Assembly: GCF_030816895.1 (NCBI RefSeq)
Contig: NZ_JAUSYL010000001.1
Location: forward strand, 3,038,001 to 3,102,000
Source: Clavibacter sp. B3I6
GTDB lineage: Bacteria > Actinomycetota > Actinomycetes > Actinomycetales > Microbacteriaceae
Direction: 5' to 3'
DNA: 64,000 bases
Shown here: positions 52,069-60,511 of the stretch, piece by piece
Layout: each line of letters starts with the position of its first letter
Position numbering within the stretch: the stretch's first letter is position 1
Program-made: the position numbers and the translations under genes
The notes under the pieces: model-generated
Seen by the model: the letters and a program-made list of their open reading frames with translations, nothing else
Told to the model about the DNA's origin: nothing
Database searches by the model: none

Positions 52069-53538
52069 TCAGGAGGAGATCGGCCCCGCCTCGCGCGGAC
52101 CCGTCGCGCCGGGCGTGGTCTCCCGGCCGATGGTGCTCGAGCGGGTGGCGAGGCGGGCGACGGCCTGCAGCGGGATGGACAGCCAGCCGGGACGGTTGCG
52201 GACCTCGTAGATCGCCTCGTACACGGCCTTGTCGATCTCGAACGCGTCGAGCAGCGCCCGGTTCGCACGGAGGTCGGTGCCGGAGCGGGCGATGTAGCCG
52301 TCGACGAACGCGCGACGCGCGTCCGACGCCCACGACGCCGCCGACTTGCCCGGGTGCGCGAGCGCGTAGGAGCCGGCCACGTAGTCGAACGAGCGGAGCA
52401 TGCCGGCGACGTCGCGGAGCGTGACGTCGGGCAGCGAGCGCTCGTGCATGGGGCGGAGCGGCTCGCCCTCGAAGTCGAGGAGGACCCAGCCGCGGTTCGG
52501 CACGGAGAGCACCTGGCCGAGGTGGTAGTCGCCGTGGATGCGCTGCAGCTTCGGCCACTCGCCGTGCTCGGCGGCGTCGTAGACGCTCGCGATGGCGTCG
52601 TGGAAGGCGGCGATCTCGGGGACCTCGCGCTCGGCGGTCGCGTGGCGACGGCGGAAGCTGACCATGATCCCCTCGATGACCTCGGGGGTCGCCTCGACGG
52701 TGGGCAGGGCGGCCGCGAGCGTGGCGTGCACGTCGGCGGTCGCCTCGCCGAGCGCCCGGGCCTGCGCCTGGAAGTCCTCGTCGGCCTCGGCCGCGCGGAG
52801 CGCGACGCGCCAGGCGTCGGTGACGCCGGGGAGGAACTCCTGCGCGAAGGCGACGTGCCCGACGGCGTGCCCCACCTCGCGGCCGGAGTCGCTCCACTCG
52901 GCGAGCACGCTGCCCATGGTCTGCGGCACGAGCCGGGATCCGGCGCCCGCGATGGCGGACTGGAGCACGACGTCGGGGTTCTCGCCGTGGTGCAGCGCGC
53001 GGAAGACCTTGACGATCATGGAGTTCGCGGCCGTGCCGTCGGCGGAGACCATGTCGTAGATGATCGAGGTGTTCGACTGCTCGCCCGAGAGCACGTGGGA
53101 TCCGACGACGGTCGCGATCTCCACGCCCGGCTGGCGCTGGCCGCGGGCGGTCGCGCCCAGCGAGGTCTCGTCGACGTCGGCCTCGCGCTCGTCGAGGATC
53201 GTGCGGATCAGCGCCCACGCGTACGCCGGGTCGTGCGGCCCGTCGTAGACGTGCAGCTCGACGCCGTCGTCCTCGACGATCGAGCCGATGTGGAAGGGCT
53301 TCAGCTCCTCCAACGGCGCCTGCCGGTAGGTGAGCGGCACCTGATAGAGGACGGGCTTCGCGCTGCCGTGGTCGATGATCAGGTGCGTCTCGATGCGGGC
53401 GAACCAGCCCTCGTCGCTGAAGCTCCAGCCGCCGATGCGCTCGAGGCGCGGCTCGGTGCCCTTCGAGGCGAACCAGCGCTGCTCGCGCATCCACGCGGCG
53501 AGGAAGTCGGGGATGACGCTGAGGTCGTGGTGCTGCAT
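52069..53538 (-). CDS. Maltokinase-like protein (Mak/Pep2 type)
   Basis: This 489-aa protein has an N-terminal cap domain typical of maltokinases (PDFLAAWMREQRWFASKGTEPRLERIGGWSF) and a kinase C-lobe with the Brenner-type motif IHGDYHLGQVLSVPNRGWVLLDFEGEP (catalytic Asp, metal ligands). Between them, QSNTSIIYDMVSADGTAANSMIVKVFRALHHGENPDVVLQSAI carries the ATP-binding Lys. Maltokinase makes maltose-1-phosphate for the GlgE alpha-glucan pathway; usually it is next to or fused with TreS, which is not in this window. The ATG is 4 bases after the mycoredoxin stop, so the two genes form one operon. Confidence 0.85.
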   Translation of the reverse strand: MQHHDLSVIPDFLAAWMREQRWFASKGTEPRLERIGGWSFSDEGWFARIETHLIIDHGSAKPVLYQVPLTYRQAPLEELKPFHIGSIVEDDGVELHVYDGPHDPAYAWALIRTILDEREADVDETSLGATARGQRQPGVEIATVVGSHVLSGEQSNTSIIYDMVSADGTAANSMIVKVFRALHHGENPDVVLQSAIAGAGSRLVPQTMGSVLAEWSDSGREVGHAVGHVAFAQEFLPGVTDAWRVALRAAEADEDFQAQARALGEATADVHATLAAALPTVEATPEVIEGIMVSFRRRHATAEREVPEIAAFHDAIASVYDAAEHGEWPKLQRIHGDYHLGQVLSVPNRGWVLLDFEGEPLRPMHERSLPDVTLRDVAGMLRSFDYVAGSYALAHPGKSAASWASDARRAFVDGYIARSGTDLRANRALLDAFEIDKAVYEAIYEVRNRPGWLSIPLQAVARLATRSSTIGRETTPGATGPREAGPISS

Positions 53539-53541
53539 GGC

Positions 53542-53811
53542 TCAGGCCACCTTCGCGGTCACGTCGGCGAGCGACGGGTTGGTGGCGGACGAGCCGTCGG
53601 GGAAGAGGACGGTCGGGACGGTCTGGTTGCCGCCGTTGATGGCGGCCACGAGCTCCGCGGTGCCGGGCACCTGCTCGATGTCCACCTCGTCGTAGCCGAT
53701 GCCCGCTCGATCGAGCTGCGACTTCAGCCGGCGGCAGTAGCCGCACCAGGTGGTGGAGAACATCGTGATCCGCCCGGGGGCGGGCACGTAGGAGGAGGTC
53801 TCGGGCGCCAT
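53542..53811 (-). CDS. Mycoredoxin-like glutaredoxin
   Basis: This 89-aa thioredoxin-fold protein has the active site W-C-G-Y-C (Cys23, Cys26), as in mycoredoxin-1, with RRLKSQLDRAGIGYDEVDIE, the cis-proline in QTVPTVLFPDG and SLADVTAKV. It probably reduces protein-mycothiol mixed disulfides. The start at ATG 53811 is chosen over GTG 53820 because TAGGGT lies 7 bases before it. It is followed 3 bases later by the maltokinase-like gene. Confidence 0.9.
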   Translation of the reverse strand: MAPETSSYVPAPGRITMFSTTWCGYCRRLKSQLDRAGIGYDEVDIEQVPGTAELVAAINGGNQTVPTVLFPDGSSATNPSLADVTAKVA

Positions 53812-53818
53812 GGTGCTC

Positions 53819-53824
53819 ACCCTA
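53819..53824 (-). promoter_or_regulatory. -10 box (TAGGGT) of the leaderless mycoredoxin gene
   Basis: TAGGGT on the minus strand, 7 bases before ATG 53811; it decides the start. Confidence 0.5.
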
Positions 53825-53923
53825 CGCGCCGAGCGCGACGCCGACCCGTGATTCCCGCGGCCGGGGGAGAAGCCTCGGCGCGTCGGGATCGCGGGTGCGG
53901 TGCCGGTCAGCGGCGGATGCGGC

Positions 53924-55210
53924 TCAGCCGCGGAGCGAGCGCTCGAACCAGGCGTTGCGGAACTTGCCCGCCGGGTCCAGGCGCTCGGCGAGGGCGAGGA
54001 AGTCGCCCGCGCGCGGGTACAGCGGGACGATGTCGGCCGCCGTGGCCGTGAAGACCTTGCCCCAGTGCGGGCGCGCGCCGAACGGGCGGATCGCCGCCTC
54101 GAGCTCGACGAGCAGCGCCTCCACGGCCTCCTGCTCGCGCTTCCACGTGAAGTGCAGGCCGATCGTGGCCTGCCCGTGCTGCGGGCTCAGCCACAGCTCG
54201 TCGGCGGCGACGGCGCGGAGCTCGCAGACGAGGAGGATCGGACGGATCCGGTCGCCCATCGCGCGGAGCGCCTGCACGGCCTCGACGGCGCGGTCGAGCG
54301 GCACGTGGAACTCCGACTGGATCTCCTCGCCGTCGCTCGGCGTGAAGCCCATCTTGAAGTGCGAGAGGCGGTCGGACCAGAGGCCGACGACCCCGAGCTG
54401 GGAGGTGCTGTTCACCGGGTCGATCCCGAGGATCGGGTGGCGCTCCTCGGTGGCGGCGGGCGCCCCGAAGTACTCCTCCATGACGACCTCGTCCTCGGGC
54501 TGGCCGTCGACGCCCAGCTGCACGCGGCTCTTCAGCCACACCTGGTCGGTGGCCTCGCCGAAGCGCGTGAAGACGCTCACGCTGTAGGCGGCGCTGAAGA
54601 CGTCCTCGAGGTTCCGGTCGAACGCGTCCCAGGAGAGCCCCTCGAAGACGCGCTGGCGCACGAGGTAGGAGGGCTCGACGTCGAGGGTCACGCGCGTGAC
54701 CACGCCGAGCGCGCCGAGGCCCACCACGACGCCGTCGAAGTCGTCGTCTCCGCGGCGGTACGTGACCGTCTCGCCGTCAGCCGTGATCAGCTCGAGGGCC
54801 GCGACGGCCGTGCCGAGGTTGCCGTTGCCGATGCCGGATCCGTGGGTCGCCGTCGCGATCGCGCCCGCCACCGAGATGTGCGGCAGCGACGCGAGGTTGT
54901 GGATCGCGAGGCCCTCCTCGCCGAGGAGCTCCGCGAGCTTCCCGTAGGCGAGGCCCGCGGAGAAGGTGGCGGTGCTCGCGTCGCGGTCGATCACGAGGTC
55001 GGCCGGGAGCTCGGCGAGCGAGACCAGCTCCTCGGAGTCGGCGATGTCGTTGAACGAGTGGCGGGATCCCAGCACGCGGATCCTCGACGCGTCGCGGACG
55101 ATGGTCCGCAGCCCCTCGATGCTCGTCGGTGCGTGCACGGTCCGTGCCCGGTAGGCGTAGTTGCCGGCCCAGTTGGTGCCCGCGGTGCCCTGCTCGATGG
55201 TGTCGGTCAT
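53924..55210 (-). CDS. FAD-binding alditol oxidase-like protein
   Basis: This 428-aa flavoprotein belongs to the VAO/alditol oxidase family. GSRHSFNDIADSEELVSL (about residues 48-65) contains the histidine that covalently holds FAD in AldO; ATHGSGIGNGNLG is the second FAD motif. The C-terminal substrate site RPHWGKVFTATAADI and FRNAWFERSL match xylitol/sorbitol oxidases. Such enzymes oxidise C1 of sugar alcohols and release H2O2. ATG 55210 follows GAGGAGGACGC. The gene lies 110 bases downstream of the beta-galactosidase, separated by a hairpin. Confidence 0.88.
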   Translation of the reverse strand: MTDTIEQGTAGTNWAGNYAYRARTVHAPTSIEGLRTIVRDASRIRVLGSRHSFNDIADSEELVSLAELPADLVIDRDASTATFSAGLAYGKLAELLGEEGLAIHNLASLPHISVAGAIATATHGSGIGNGNLGTAVAALELITADGETVTYRRGDDDFDGVVVGLGALGVVTRVTLDVEPSYLVRQRVFEGLSWDAFDRNLEDVFSAAYSVSVFTRFGEATDQVWLKSRVQLGVDGQPEDEVVMEEYFGAPAATEERHPILGIDPVNSTSQLGVVGLWSDRLSHFKMGFTPSDGEEIQSEFHVPLDRAVEAVQALRAMGDRIRPILLVCELRAVAADELWLSPQHGQATIGLHFTWKREQEAVEALLVELEAAIRPFGARPHWGKVFTATAADIVPLYPRAGDFLALAERLDPAGKFRNAWFERSLRG

Positions 55211-55280
55211 GCGTCCTCCTCGCGCCCGCCATCGGACGCCGTCGTCTCCAGCTTGCCCGCCCTCCGGCCGGAGGGCGAGC

Positions 55281-55307
55281 GACGGGCCGCCGGTGGGGCG
55301 GCCCGTC
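55281..55307 (-). terminator. Hairpin after the beta-galactosidase gene
   Basis: An 11-bp perfect stem (55281-55291 with 55297-55307) with a 5-base loop, 13 bases after the stop codon. A second, 9-bp palindrome lies at 55259-55276. Confidence 0.6.
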
Positions 55308-55320
55308 ACGTGCTCCGCCG

Positions 55321-58300
55321 TCAGCGGCTGCGGATGGTGAGCTCCAGCGTCCGGGCCGACGGCCACAGCTGGTGCTCGGGCAGCACGTCGAGGCCGCACG
55401 CGCGCGAGCCCAGCCCGTGCTGCGCGGCGTCGATGTAAAGGTGCACCGCCTCGCTCGCGGGCAGCTCGTGCGGGTGCGCCGCGCGGTCGAGCTCCTGCGG
55501 CGTGTGGCGCGAGGCCGTGAAGCCGGGGCGGCGGCCCGCGATGTCGGGCAGCGCCTGGATCACGATGCCGCCCTCGCCGTCGAACGTGCCGAGCTCGAGC
55601 TCCCGCAGATCGCTGCGGTGCCCGGTCTCCTGCGGCCGCGAGTACACGGCGCCCAGGTCGTCGACGAGGGAGGAGAACCGGCCGACGAGCGCGGCGCGAC
55701 GCGAGTCCGGGTACGACTCGAGCGGCCCGGTGCCGAACCACTCCGCGTTCGTGACGCTCGCGGGGAGGTCGATGCGGATCCCGACGCGCGGCCAGGTGAT
55801 CGCCCACCCGGCGCTCGGCACGATGTCGACGCGGAGGCCCAGGTCGCCGTCGGCGCCCTCGGTCCAGCAGTACGTCGTGTCGACCGAGTCGAAGGACTGC
55901 GCGGCGCTCGTGCGCACGACGACGGTGAGCGAGCCGGAGCCGGCCTTCACCGAGCGGACCCGGTGCGTCAGCCGGTCGAGGCCCGCCCCGCGCCAGCGCG
56001 CCTCGCTCGACGGCCCGGGCACGCCCCTGCCGAAGGTGAGGCGCGGGTCGGCCAGCTCGTAGGAGCCGCTGCTGTCGCTGCGGTCGTTGTCGGTGGGCGC
56101 GCGCCACAGCTCGAGGCGCGGGCCGTCGACGTCGAGGCCGCCGAGGCGGACGAGCCGGCCCGTGGCGAGGTCGAACTCGCCGTCGCCCAGGGTGAGGCGC
56201 GTGGCGCCGGCGTCCGGGTACGCCTCCTCGTCGGCGTCGACCCAGCGCGCGGGCACGGCGGGGCGGGGCGCGGCCGTGAGGTCGAACTGCTCGACGGCGA
56301 CCACGTGGCCCGCCTCGGCCCACGGCTCGTCGTCGCGGAGGATCGCCTGCACGGTGAGCCACACCTCGGGCGCGGGGCCGCGCTCGCGGTCGGCCGCAAG
56401 GTCGCCCGCGTCGAGCGCGTCGGCGGGCAGCGGGATCCGCACGGTGTCGCCGGCCGCGACGGGCTCGGCGTCGAGGACGCCGGTCGCGATGTCGTCGCCG
56501 TCGACCGCGAGCACCCACGCGAGGCTCGTGTGCGCGGTGGAGACGGAGTGGTACCGGCTCTCCACGACGAGGGACGCGGATCCGCCGTCGCGCTCGAGCC
56601 GGAACGCGATGGGCTGCACGACGGCCTTGTACTCGGCGAGGCCGGGCGTGGGGGTGTCGTCGGGCAGGACCATGCCGTCCATCACGAAGTTGCCGTCGTG
56701 CACGACCTCGCCGAAGTCGCCGCCGTACGCGTAGAAGGCCTCGCCGTCCGCGGTCTCGGTGAGGATCCCGTGGTCGCGCCACTCCCACACGAAGCCGCCG
56801 TGGAGGCGCGGGTAGCGGAGCACGAGGTCCTCGTACTCGCCGATCTGGCCGGGGCCGTTGCCCATCGCGTGCACGTACTCGCAGAGGATGAAGGGCTTGG
56901 TGCGCTGGCGCATGCCCTCGGCGGGCGAGCAGCCGAGCAGGTCGCCCGGGATCACGTCGCTGCCGATGGACTCGGTCTCCTGCAGGTTCGAGTACATGCG
57001 CGAGTAGACGTCCGTGTACTCGCCCGTGTAGTCGCCCTCGTAGTGCACGGGGCGTCCCGGGTCGCGGCGGTGGACCCAGGCCGACATGGCGGCGAGGTTG
57101 CGTCCCGTGCCCGCCTCGTTGCCGAGGGACCACATGACGATCGAGGGGTGGTTCTTGTCGCGCTCGACGGTGCGCTCGATGCGGTCGAGGTAGTGGTCGG
57201 CGAAGCGCGGGTCGTCGCTGGGGTTGCCGACCCAGCCGCCGAACTCGAAGCCGTGGGTCTCGAGGTCGCACTCGTCGATGACCCAGAAGCCGAGCTCGTC
57301 GGCGAGGTCGAGGACGCGGGGGTGCGGCGGGTAGTGGCTCGTGCGGATCGCGTTGACGTTGTGCTGCTTCATCAGCAGCATGTCGGCGCGCGCGTGGTCC
57401 TCGTCGAAGACGCGGCCGCGCTCCGGGTGGGCCTCGTGCCGGTTGACGCCGTGGAAGACGACGCGGCGGCCGTTGACGAGGAACCGGTCGCCCTCGATGC
57501 GCACGGTGCGGAAGCCGAGGCGGATGGAGAGCGCCTCCACGTTGGTGCGGAGGAAGCCCTGGTACTGCGTGGGGCTCTCGGCGCTCCACGGCTCGACGTG
57601 CGCGACGTGGACGGGCGCGACGTCCTCGGGGGTGTCCCAGGTGACGTGGATCCCGAGGTCCTCGACCTCGAGCGTGACGGGGAACGCGGCGGGCTCCGCG
57701 TCGACCTCGACGTGCACGGTGCCCGCGCCCGTCACGTGGTCGTACTCCGCGCGGGTCCACGCGTCGTCGATGCCGCCCTCGGGACGGCCGAGGAGGGTGA
57801 CGTCGCGGAAGATTCCGGGCATCCACCACTGGTCCTGGTCCTCGAGGTAGCTGCCGATCGACCACTGGTGCACGCGCACCGCGAGCACGTTGGCGCCGGG
57901 GCGGAGGAACTCGGTGACGTCGAACTCGTGCGAGAGGCGCGACCCCATCGCGGTGCCGACCGCATGGCCGTTCAGCCACACCGCGAACGCCGACTCGACG
58001 CCCTCGAAGCGGAGCACGACGCGCTCGAGCGACTGCCAGTCGGTGGGCACGTCAATCTCGACGCGGTAGTCGCCGGTCGGGTTCTCGTCGGGCACGAAGG
58101 GCGGCTCGACGGGGAACGGGTACTGCACGTTCGTGTACGCGGGGAGGCCGAAGCGGCCGTCCTGGCCGAGCACCCAGTGGCTCGGCACGGGGATCTCGTC
58201 CCAGCCGGAGTCGTCGAACGCCGGGTCGGCCATCTCGTCGGAGAGGCCGCGGGCCGTGGGGGAGAGGCGGAAACGCCAGTCGCCGTTCAGCACGATGCGC

Positions 58301-58389
58301 GGGGCATCCGAGTGCAGGCAGGAACGGGGGCGGCGGGCCGGGCCCGTCGTGGGGGCGAAGTCCTCGAAGAAGGGGAGGGCGTGCGTCAT
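55321..58389 (-). CDS. lacZ: Beta-galactosidase, GH2 (LacZ type)
   Basis: This 1,022-aa GH2 enzyme hydrolyses beta-galactosides in the cytoplasm. It is full-length relative to E. coli LacZ. Domains in order: sugar-binding jelly roll, Ig-like, the TIM barrel (acid/base Glu in VMWSLGNEAGTGRN, about 424; nucleophile Glu in FILCEYVHAMGNG, about 502), Ig-like, and the C-terminal beta-sandwich with PQELDRAAHPHELP. No signal peptide. It lies downstream of, and in the same direction as, an ABC sugar importer, but a strong terminator separates them, so it probably has its own promoter. Galactosides from plant sources are the likely substrate. Confidence 0.94.
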   Translation of the reverse strand: MTHALPFFEDFAPTTGPARRPRSCLHSDAPRIVLNGDWRFRLSPTARGLSDEMADPAFDDSGWDEIPVPSHWVLGQDGRFGLPAYTNVQYPFPVEPPFVPDENPTGDYRVEIDVPTDWQSLERVVLRFEGVESAFAVWLNGHAVGTAMGSRLSHEFDVTEFLRPGANVLAVRVHQWSIGSYLEDQDQWWMPGIFRDVTLLGRPEGGIDDAWTRAEYDHVTGAGTVHVEVDAEPAAFPVTLEVEDLGIHVTWDTPEDVAPVHVAHVEPWSAESPTQYQGFLRTNVEALSIRLGFRTVRIEGDRFLVNGRRVVFHGVNRHEAHPERGRVFDEDHARADMLLMKQHNVNAIRTSHYPPHPRVLDLADELGFWVIDECDLETHGFEFGGWVGNPSDDPRFADHYLDRIERTVERDKNHPSIVMWSLGNEAGTGRNLAAMSAWVHRRDPGRPVHYEGDYTGEYTDVYSRMYSNLQETESIGSDVIPGDLLGCSPAEGMRQRTKPFILCEYVHAMGNGPGQIGEYEDLVLRYPRLHGGFVWEWRDHGILTETADGEAFYAYGGDFGEVVHDGNFVMDGMVLPDDTPTPGLAEYKAVVQPIAFRLERDGGSASLVVESRYHSVSTAHTSLAWVLAVDGDDIATGVLDAEPVAAGDTVRIPLPADALDAGDLAADRERGPAPEVWLTVQAILRDDEPWAEAGHVVAVEQFDLTAAPRPAVPARWVDADEEAYPDAGATRLTLGDGEFDLATGRLVRLGGLDVDGPRLELWRAPTDNDRSDSSGSYELADPRLTFGRGVPGPSSEARWRGAGLDRLTHRVRSVKAGSGSLTVVVRTSAAQSFDSVDTTYCWTEGADGDLGLRVDIVPSAGWAITWPRVGIRIDLPASVTNAEWFGTGPLESYPDSRRAALVGRFSSLVDDLGAVYSRPQETGHRSDLRELELGTFDGEGGIVIQALPDIAGRRPGFTASRHTPQELDRAAHPHELPASEAVHLYIDAAQHGLGSRACGLDVLPEHQLWPSARTLELTIRSR

Positions 58390-58469
58390 GGGCTTCCTTG
58401 CGCGTGGGCGGGCGCGGCGACGTGCCGCGCTCCCATCATCGTGGGTCGGGGGGCGACGCGCCGAATGCG

Positions 58470-58505
58470 CGGACGGCCGGGCAGGTCGCCCTGCCCGGCC
58501 GTCCG
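58470..58505 (-). terminator. Terminator of the ABC sugar operon
   Basis: A 16-bp perfect stem (58470-58485 with 58490-58505) with a TCGC loop, 21 bases beyond the permease stop and upstream of lacZ. Confidence 0.8.
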
Positions 58506-58526
58506 GGTCGTCGCGGAGCGCCCGGG

Positions 58527-59495
58527 TCAGCCCTTCACCGCGCCGTCGGTGAGGCCCCCGCGCCAGAACCGCTGCAGCACGATCATCGCCGCGATGAGCG
58601 GGATGATCGAGACGAGCACGCCGCCCGTGGTCAGCTGGTAGAACTCCGGCAGCCGGTCGACCTGGCTCCGCCAGTTGTTGAGGCCGAGCGTGATCGGGTA
58701 CAGCTTCGAGTCGGCCAGCATGATCAGCGGCAGGAAGTAGTTGTTCCAGATGCCGACCAGCTGGAAGAGGAACACCGTCACGAGCGCGGGCGTCATCGAG
58801 CGGAGCGCGAGCGTGTGGAAGATCCGCAGCTCGCTCGCCCCGTCGATGCGGCCCGACTCGATCACCGCGTCCTCCACCGACGCCTGCGCGTAGATCCGGC
58901 AGAGGAACAGGCCGAACGGCGAGACGAGCGACGGGATGAGCACCGACCAGTAGGTGTTCGCGAGCCCCATGCTGCTGAACAGCAGGAACAGCGGCAGCGC
59001 GGTCGCCGTGCCGGGCACGAGCACGCCTCCGAGGATGGTGCCGAATACGATGTTCGATCCCCGGAAGCGGTACTTCGCGAGCGCGTAGCCGCCGGCCGCC
59101 GCGAAGTACGTGGCGATGAGCGCGCCCACGCCGGCGTAGAGCACCGAGTTGAGGAACCAGCGCACGAAGATGCCGTCGTCGTAGGTGAACACCATCGTGA
59201 GGTTCTGCCAGAGGTTCATCTGCGCGAACAGGAACCCGTTGGTGCTGAACAGGTCGGCCGTCGTCTTCGTGGCCGCGACCACGACGTAGTAGACGGGGAC
59301 GAGGAAGTACAGCGCGACGACCGCGAGGATCGCCGTGACGATGATCCGGGTCGCCGGCTTCGTGCCCGCGCCCGGCGTGCTCCCGGCCCTCGACGGCCGA
59401 CTCACCTTCGCCTCGGCGGCCTGTGCGGCGCGCTTGTGCTCCGCCTTGTCGGCGGCGGACTCGTCCGTGGTCGGTCTGGCCTCTGTGGCGGTCAT
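58527..59495 (-). CDS. Sugar ABC transporter permease (MalG type)
   Basis: This 322-aa CUT1 permease has a charged N-terminal tail (KAEHKRAAQAAEAKVSRPS) and six helices starting IIVTAILAVVALYFLVPVYYVV. The EAA loop reads VEDAVIESGRIDGASELRIFHTLALRSMTPA; the second Glu-Ala pair is replaced by IESG, an unusual variant. It overlaps the preceding permease by 4 bases (ATGA) and ends at the operon's terminator. Its ATPase partner is not encoded here. Confidence 0.9.
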   Translation of the reverse strand: MTATEARPTTDESAADKAEHKRAAQAAEAKVSRPSRAGSTPGAGTKPATRIIVTAILAVVALYFLVPVYYVVVAATKTTADLFSTNGFLFAQMNLWQNLTMVFTYDDGIFVRWFLNSVLYAGVGALIATYFAAAGGYALAKYRFRGSNIVFGTILGGVLVPGTATALPLFLLFSSMGLANTYWSVLIPSLVSPFGLFLCRIYAQASVEDAVIESGRIDGASELRIFHTLALRSMTPALVTVFLFQLVGIWNNYFLPLIMLADSKLYPITLGLNNWRSQVDRLPEFYQLTTGGVLVSIIPLIAAMIVLQRFWRGGLTDGAVKG

Positions 59496-60511
59496 GCGCG
59501 CGCCCCCTTCTTCCCGGCGGCGGCTTCCCGCTCCTCCTTGGGCTTCCTGTTGGTGATCGCGAGGAAGACGAACGACAGCGCGAACGCGGCCAGGGCGATG
59601 ATGACCGCCTGCGCCGCGGCGACGCCGTAGTCGTTGTACGCGAACGCGGTGGTGTACGCCGAGAGGTTCGGCGTGTACTGCGAGTCGATCGCGGGGGCGG
59701 AGGTGGCGAGCACCTGCGGCTCCGCGAACAGCTGCAGCGTCCCGATGATCGAGAAGACGGTCGCGAGCACGAGCGCCGGGCGGATGAGCGGCAGCTGGAT
59801 CGACCGGGCCGTCCGCCACGCGCCGGCGCCGTCGATGCGCGCGGCCTCGTAGACGTCGCCGGGGATCGACTTCAGCTGGGCGATGATGATGAGCATGTTG
59901 TAGCCCGTGTAGGTCCAGGTCACGATGTTCGCGATGGACCAGAGCACGGTGCCGGCGCCGAGGAAGTCGAGCTGGATGCCGAGCATCTCGCCGATGTCGA
60001 TGATCGGGGACAGGCCCGGGATGTAGAGGAAGCCCCAGAGGATCGTCGCGATCACGCCCGGCACGCCGTACGGCATGAAGTAGGCCGCCCGGAAGAACTG
60101 GGGCCACTTCGCCGACGCCGACTCGAGCAGCAGCGCGAGGATCGTGCAGAGGATGATCATCACCGGCACCTGCACGATGCCGAAGAGCAGCACCCGGCCG
60201 ATGGAGGCCGTGAAGGCGCCGTTCGCGAGCGCCAGCGCGTAGTTCTCGAACCCGGCGAACGCGGTGGTCACGCCCTGCTCGCCGAACAGGCCCTCCCGTC
60301 GCACGGTCGTGAACGACTGGAACACGGCGTAGACGATCGGCAGGACGAAGGTCAGCACGAACACCGCGAGGAACGGCGCGAGCAGCACCCACGGCGCGAT
60401 GGTCTGCGACCTCTTCAGCTGTCCCTTGCGGACGCCGGAGCGCTCCACGCGGGCGGGGCGGGGCGCGGAGCCGCCGCGGTGCGCGCCCGCGGGCTTCGTG
60501 ACGGCGCTCAT
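59492..60511 (-). CDS. Sugar ABC transporter permease (MalF type)
   Basis: This 339-aa CUT1 permease has a basic N-terminus and helices beginning APWVLLAPFLAVFVLTFVLPIVYAV. The EAA loop reads GDVYEAARIDGAGAWRTARSIQLPLIRPA. The C-terminal tail is Lys/Glu-rich (KPKEEREAAAGKKGARA). Its ATG overlaps the stop of the binding-protein gene (ATGA), so the three genes are tightly coupled. Its direction and nearness to lacZ suggest a galactoside or related sugar. Confidence 0.9.
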   Translation of the reverse strand: MSAVTKPAGAHRGGSAPRPARVERSGVRKGQLKRSQTIAPWVLLAPFLAVFVLTFVLPIVYAVFQSFTTVRREGLFGEQGVTTAFAGFENYALALANGAFTASIGRVLLFGIVQVPVMIILCTILALLLESASAKWPQFFRAAYFMPYGVPGVIATILWGFLYIPGLSPIIDIGEMLGIQLDFLGAGTVLWSIANIVTWTYTGYNMLIIIAQLKSIPGDVYEAARIDGAGAWRTARSIQLPLIRPALVLATVFSIIGTLQLFAEPQVLATSAPAIDSQYTPNLSAYTTAFAYNDYGVAAAQAVIIALAAFALSFVFLAITNRKPKEEREAAAGKKGARA

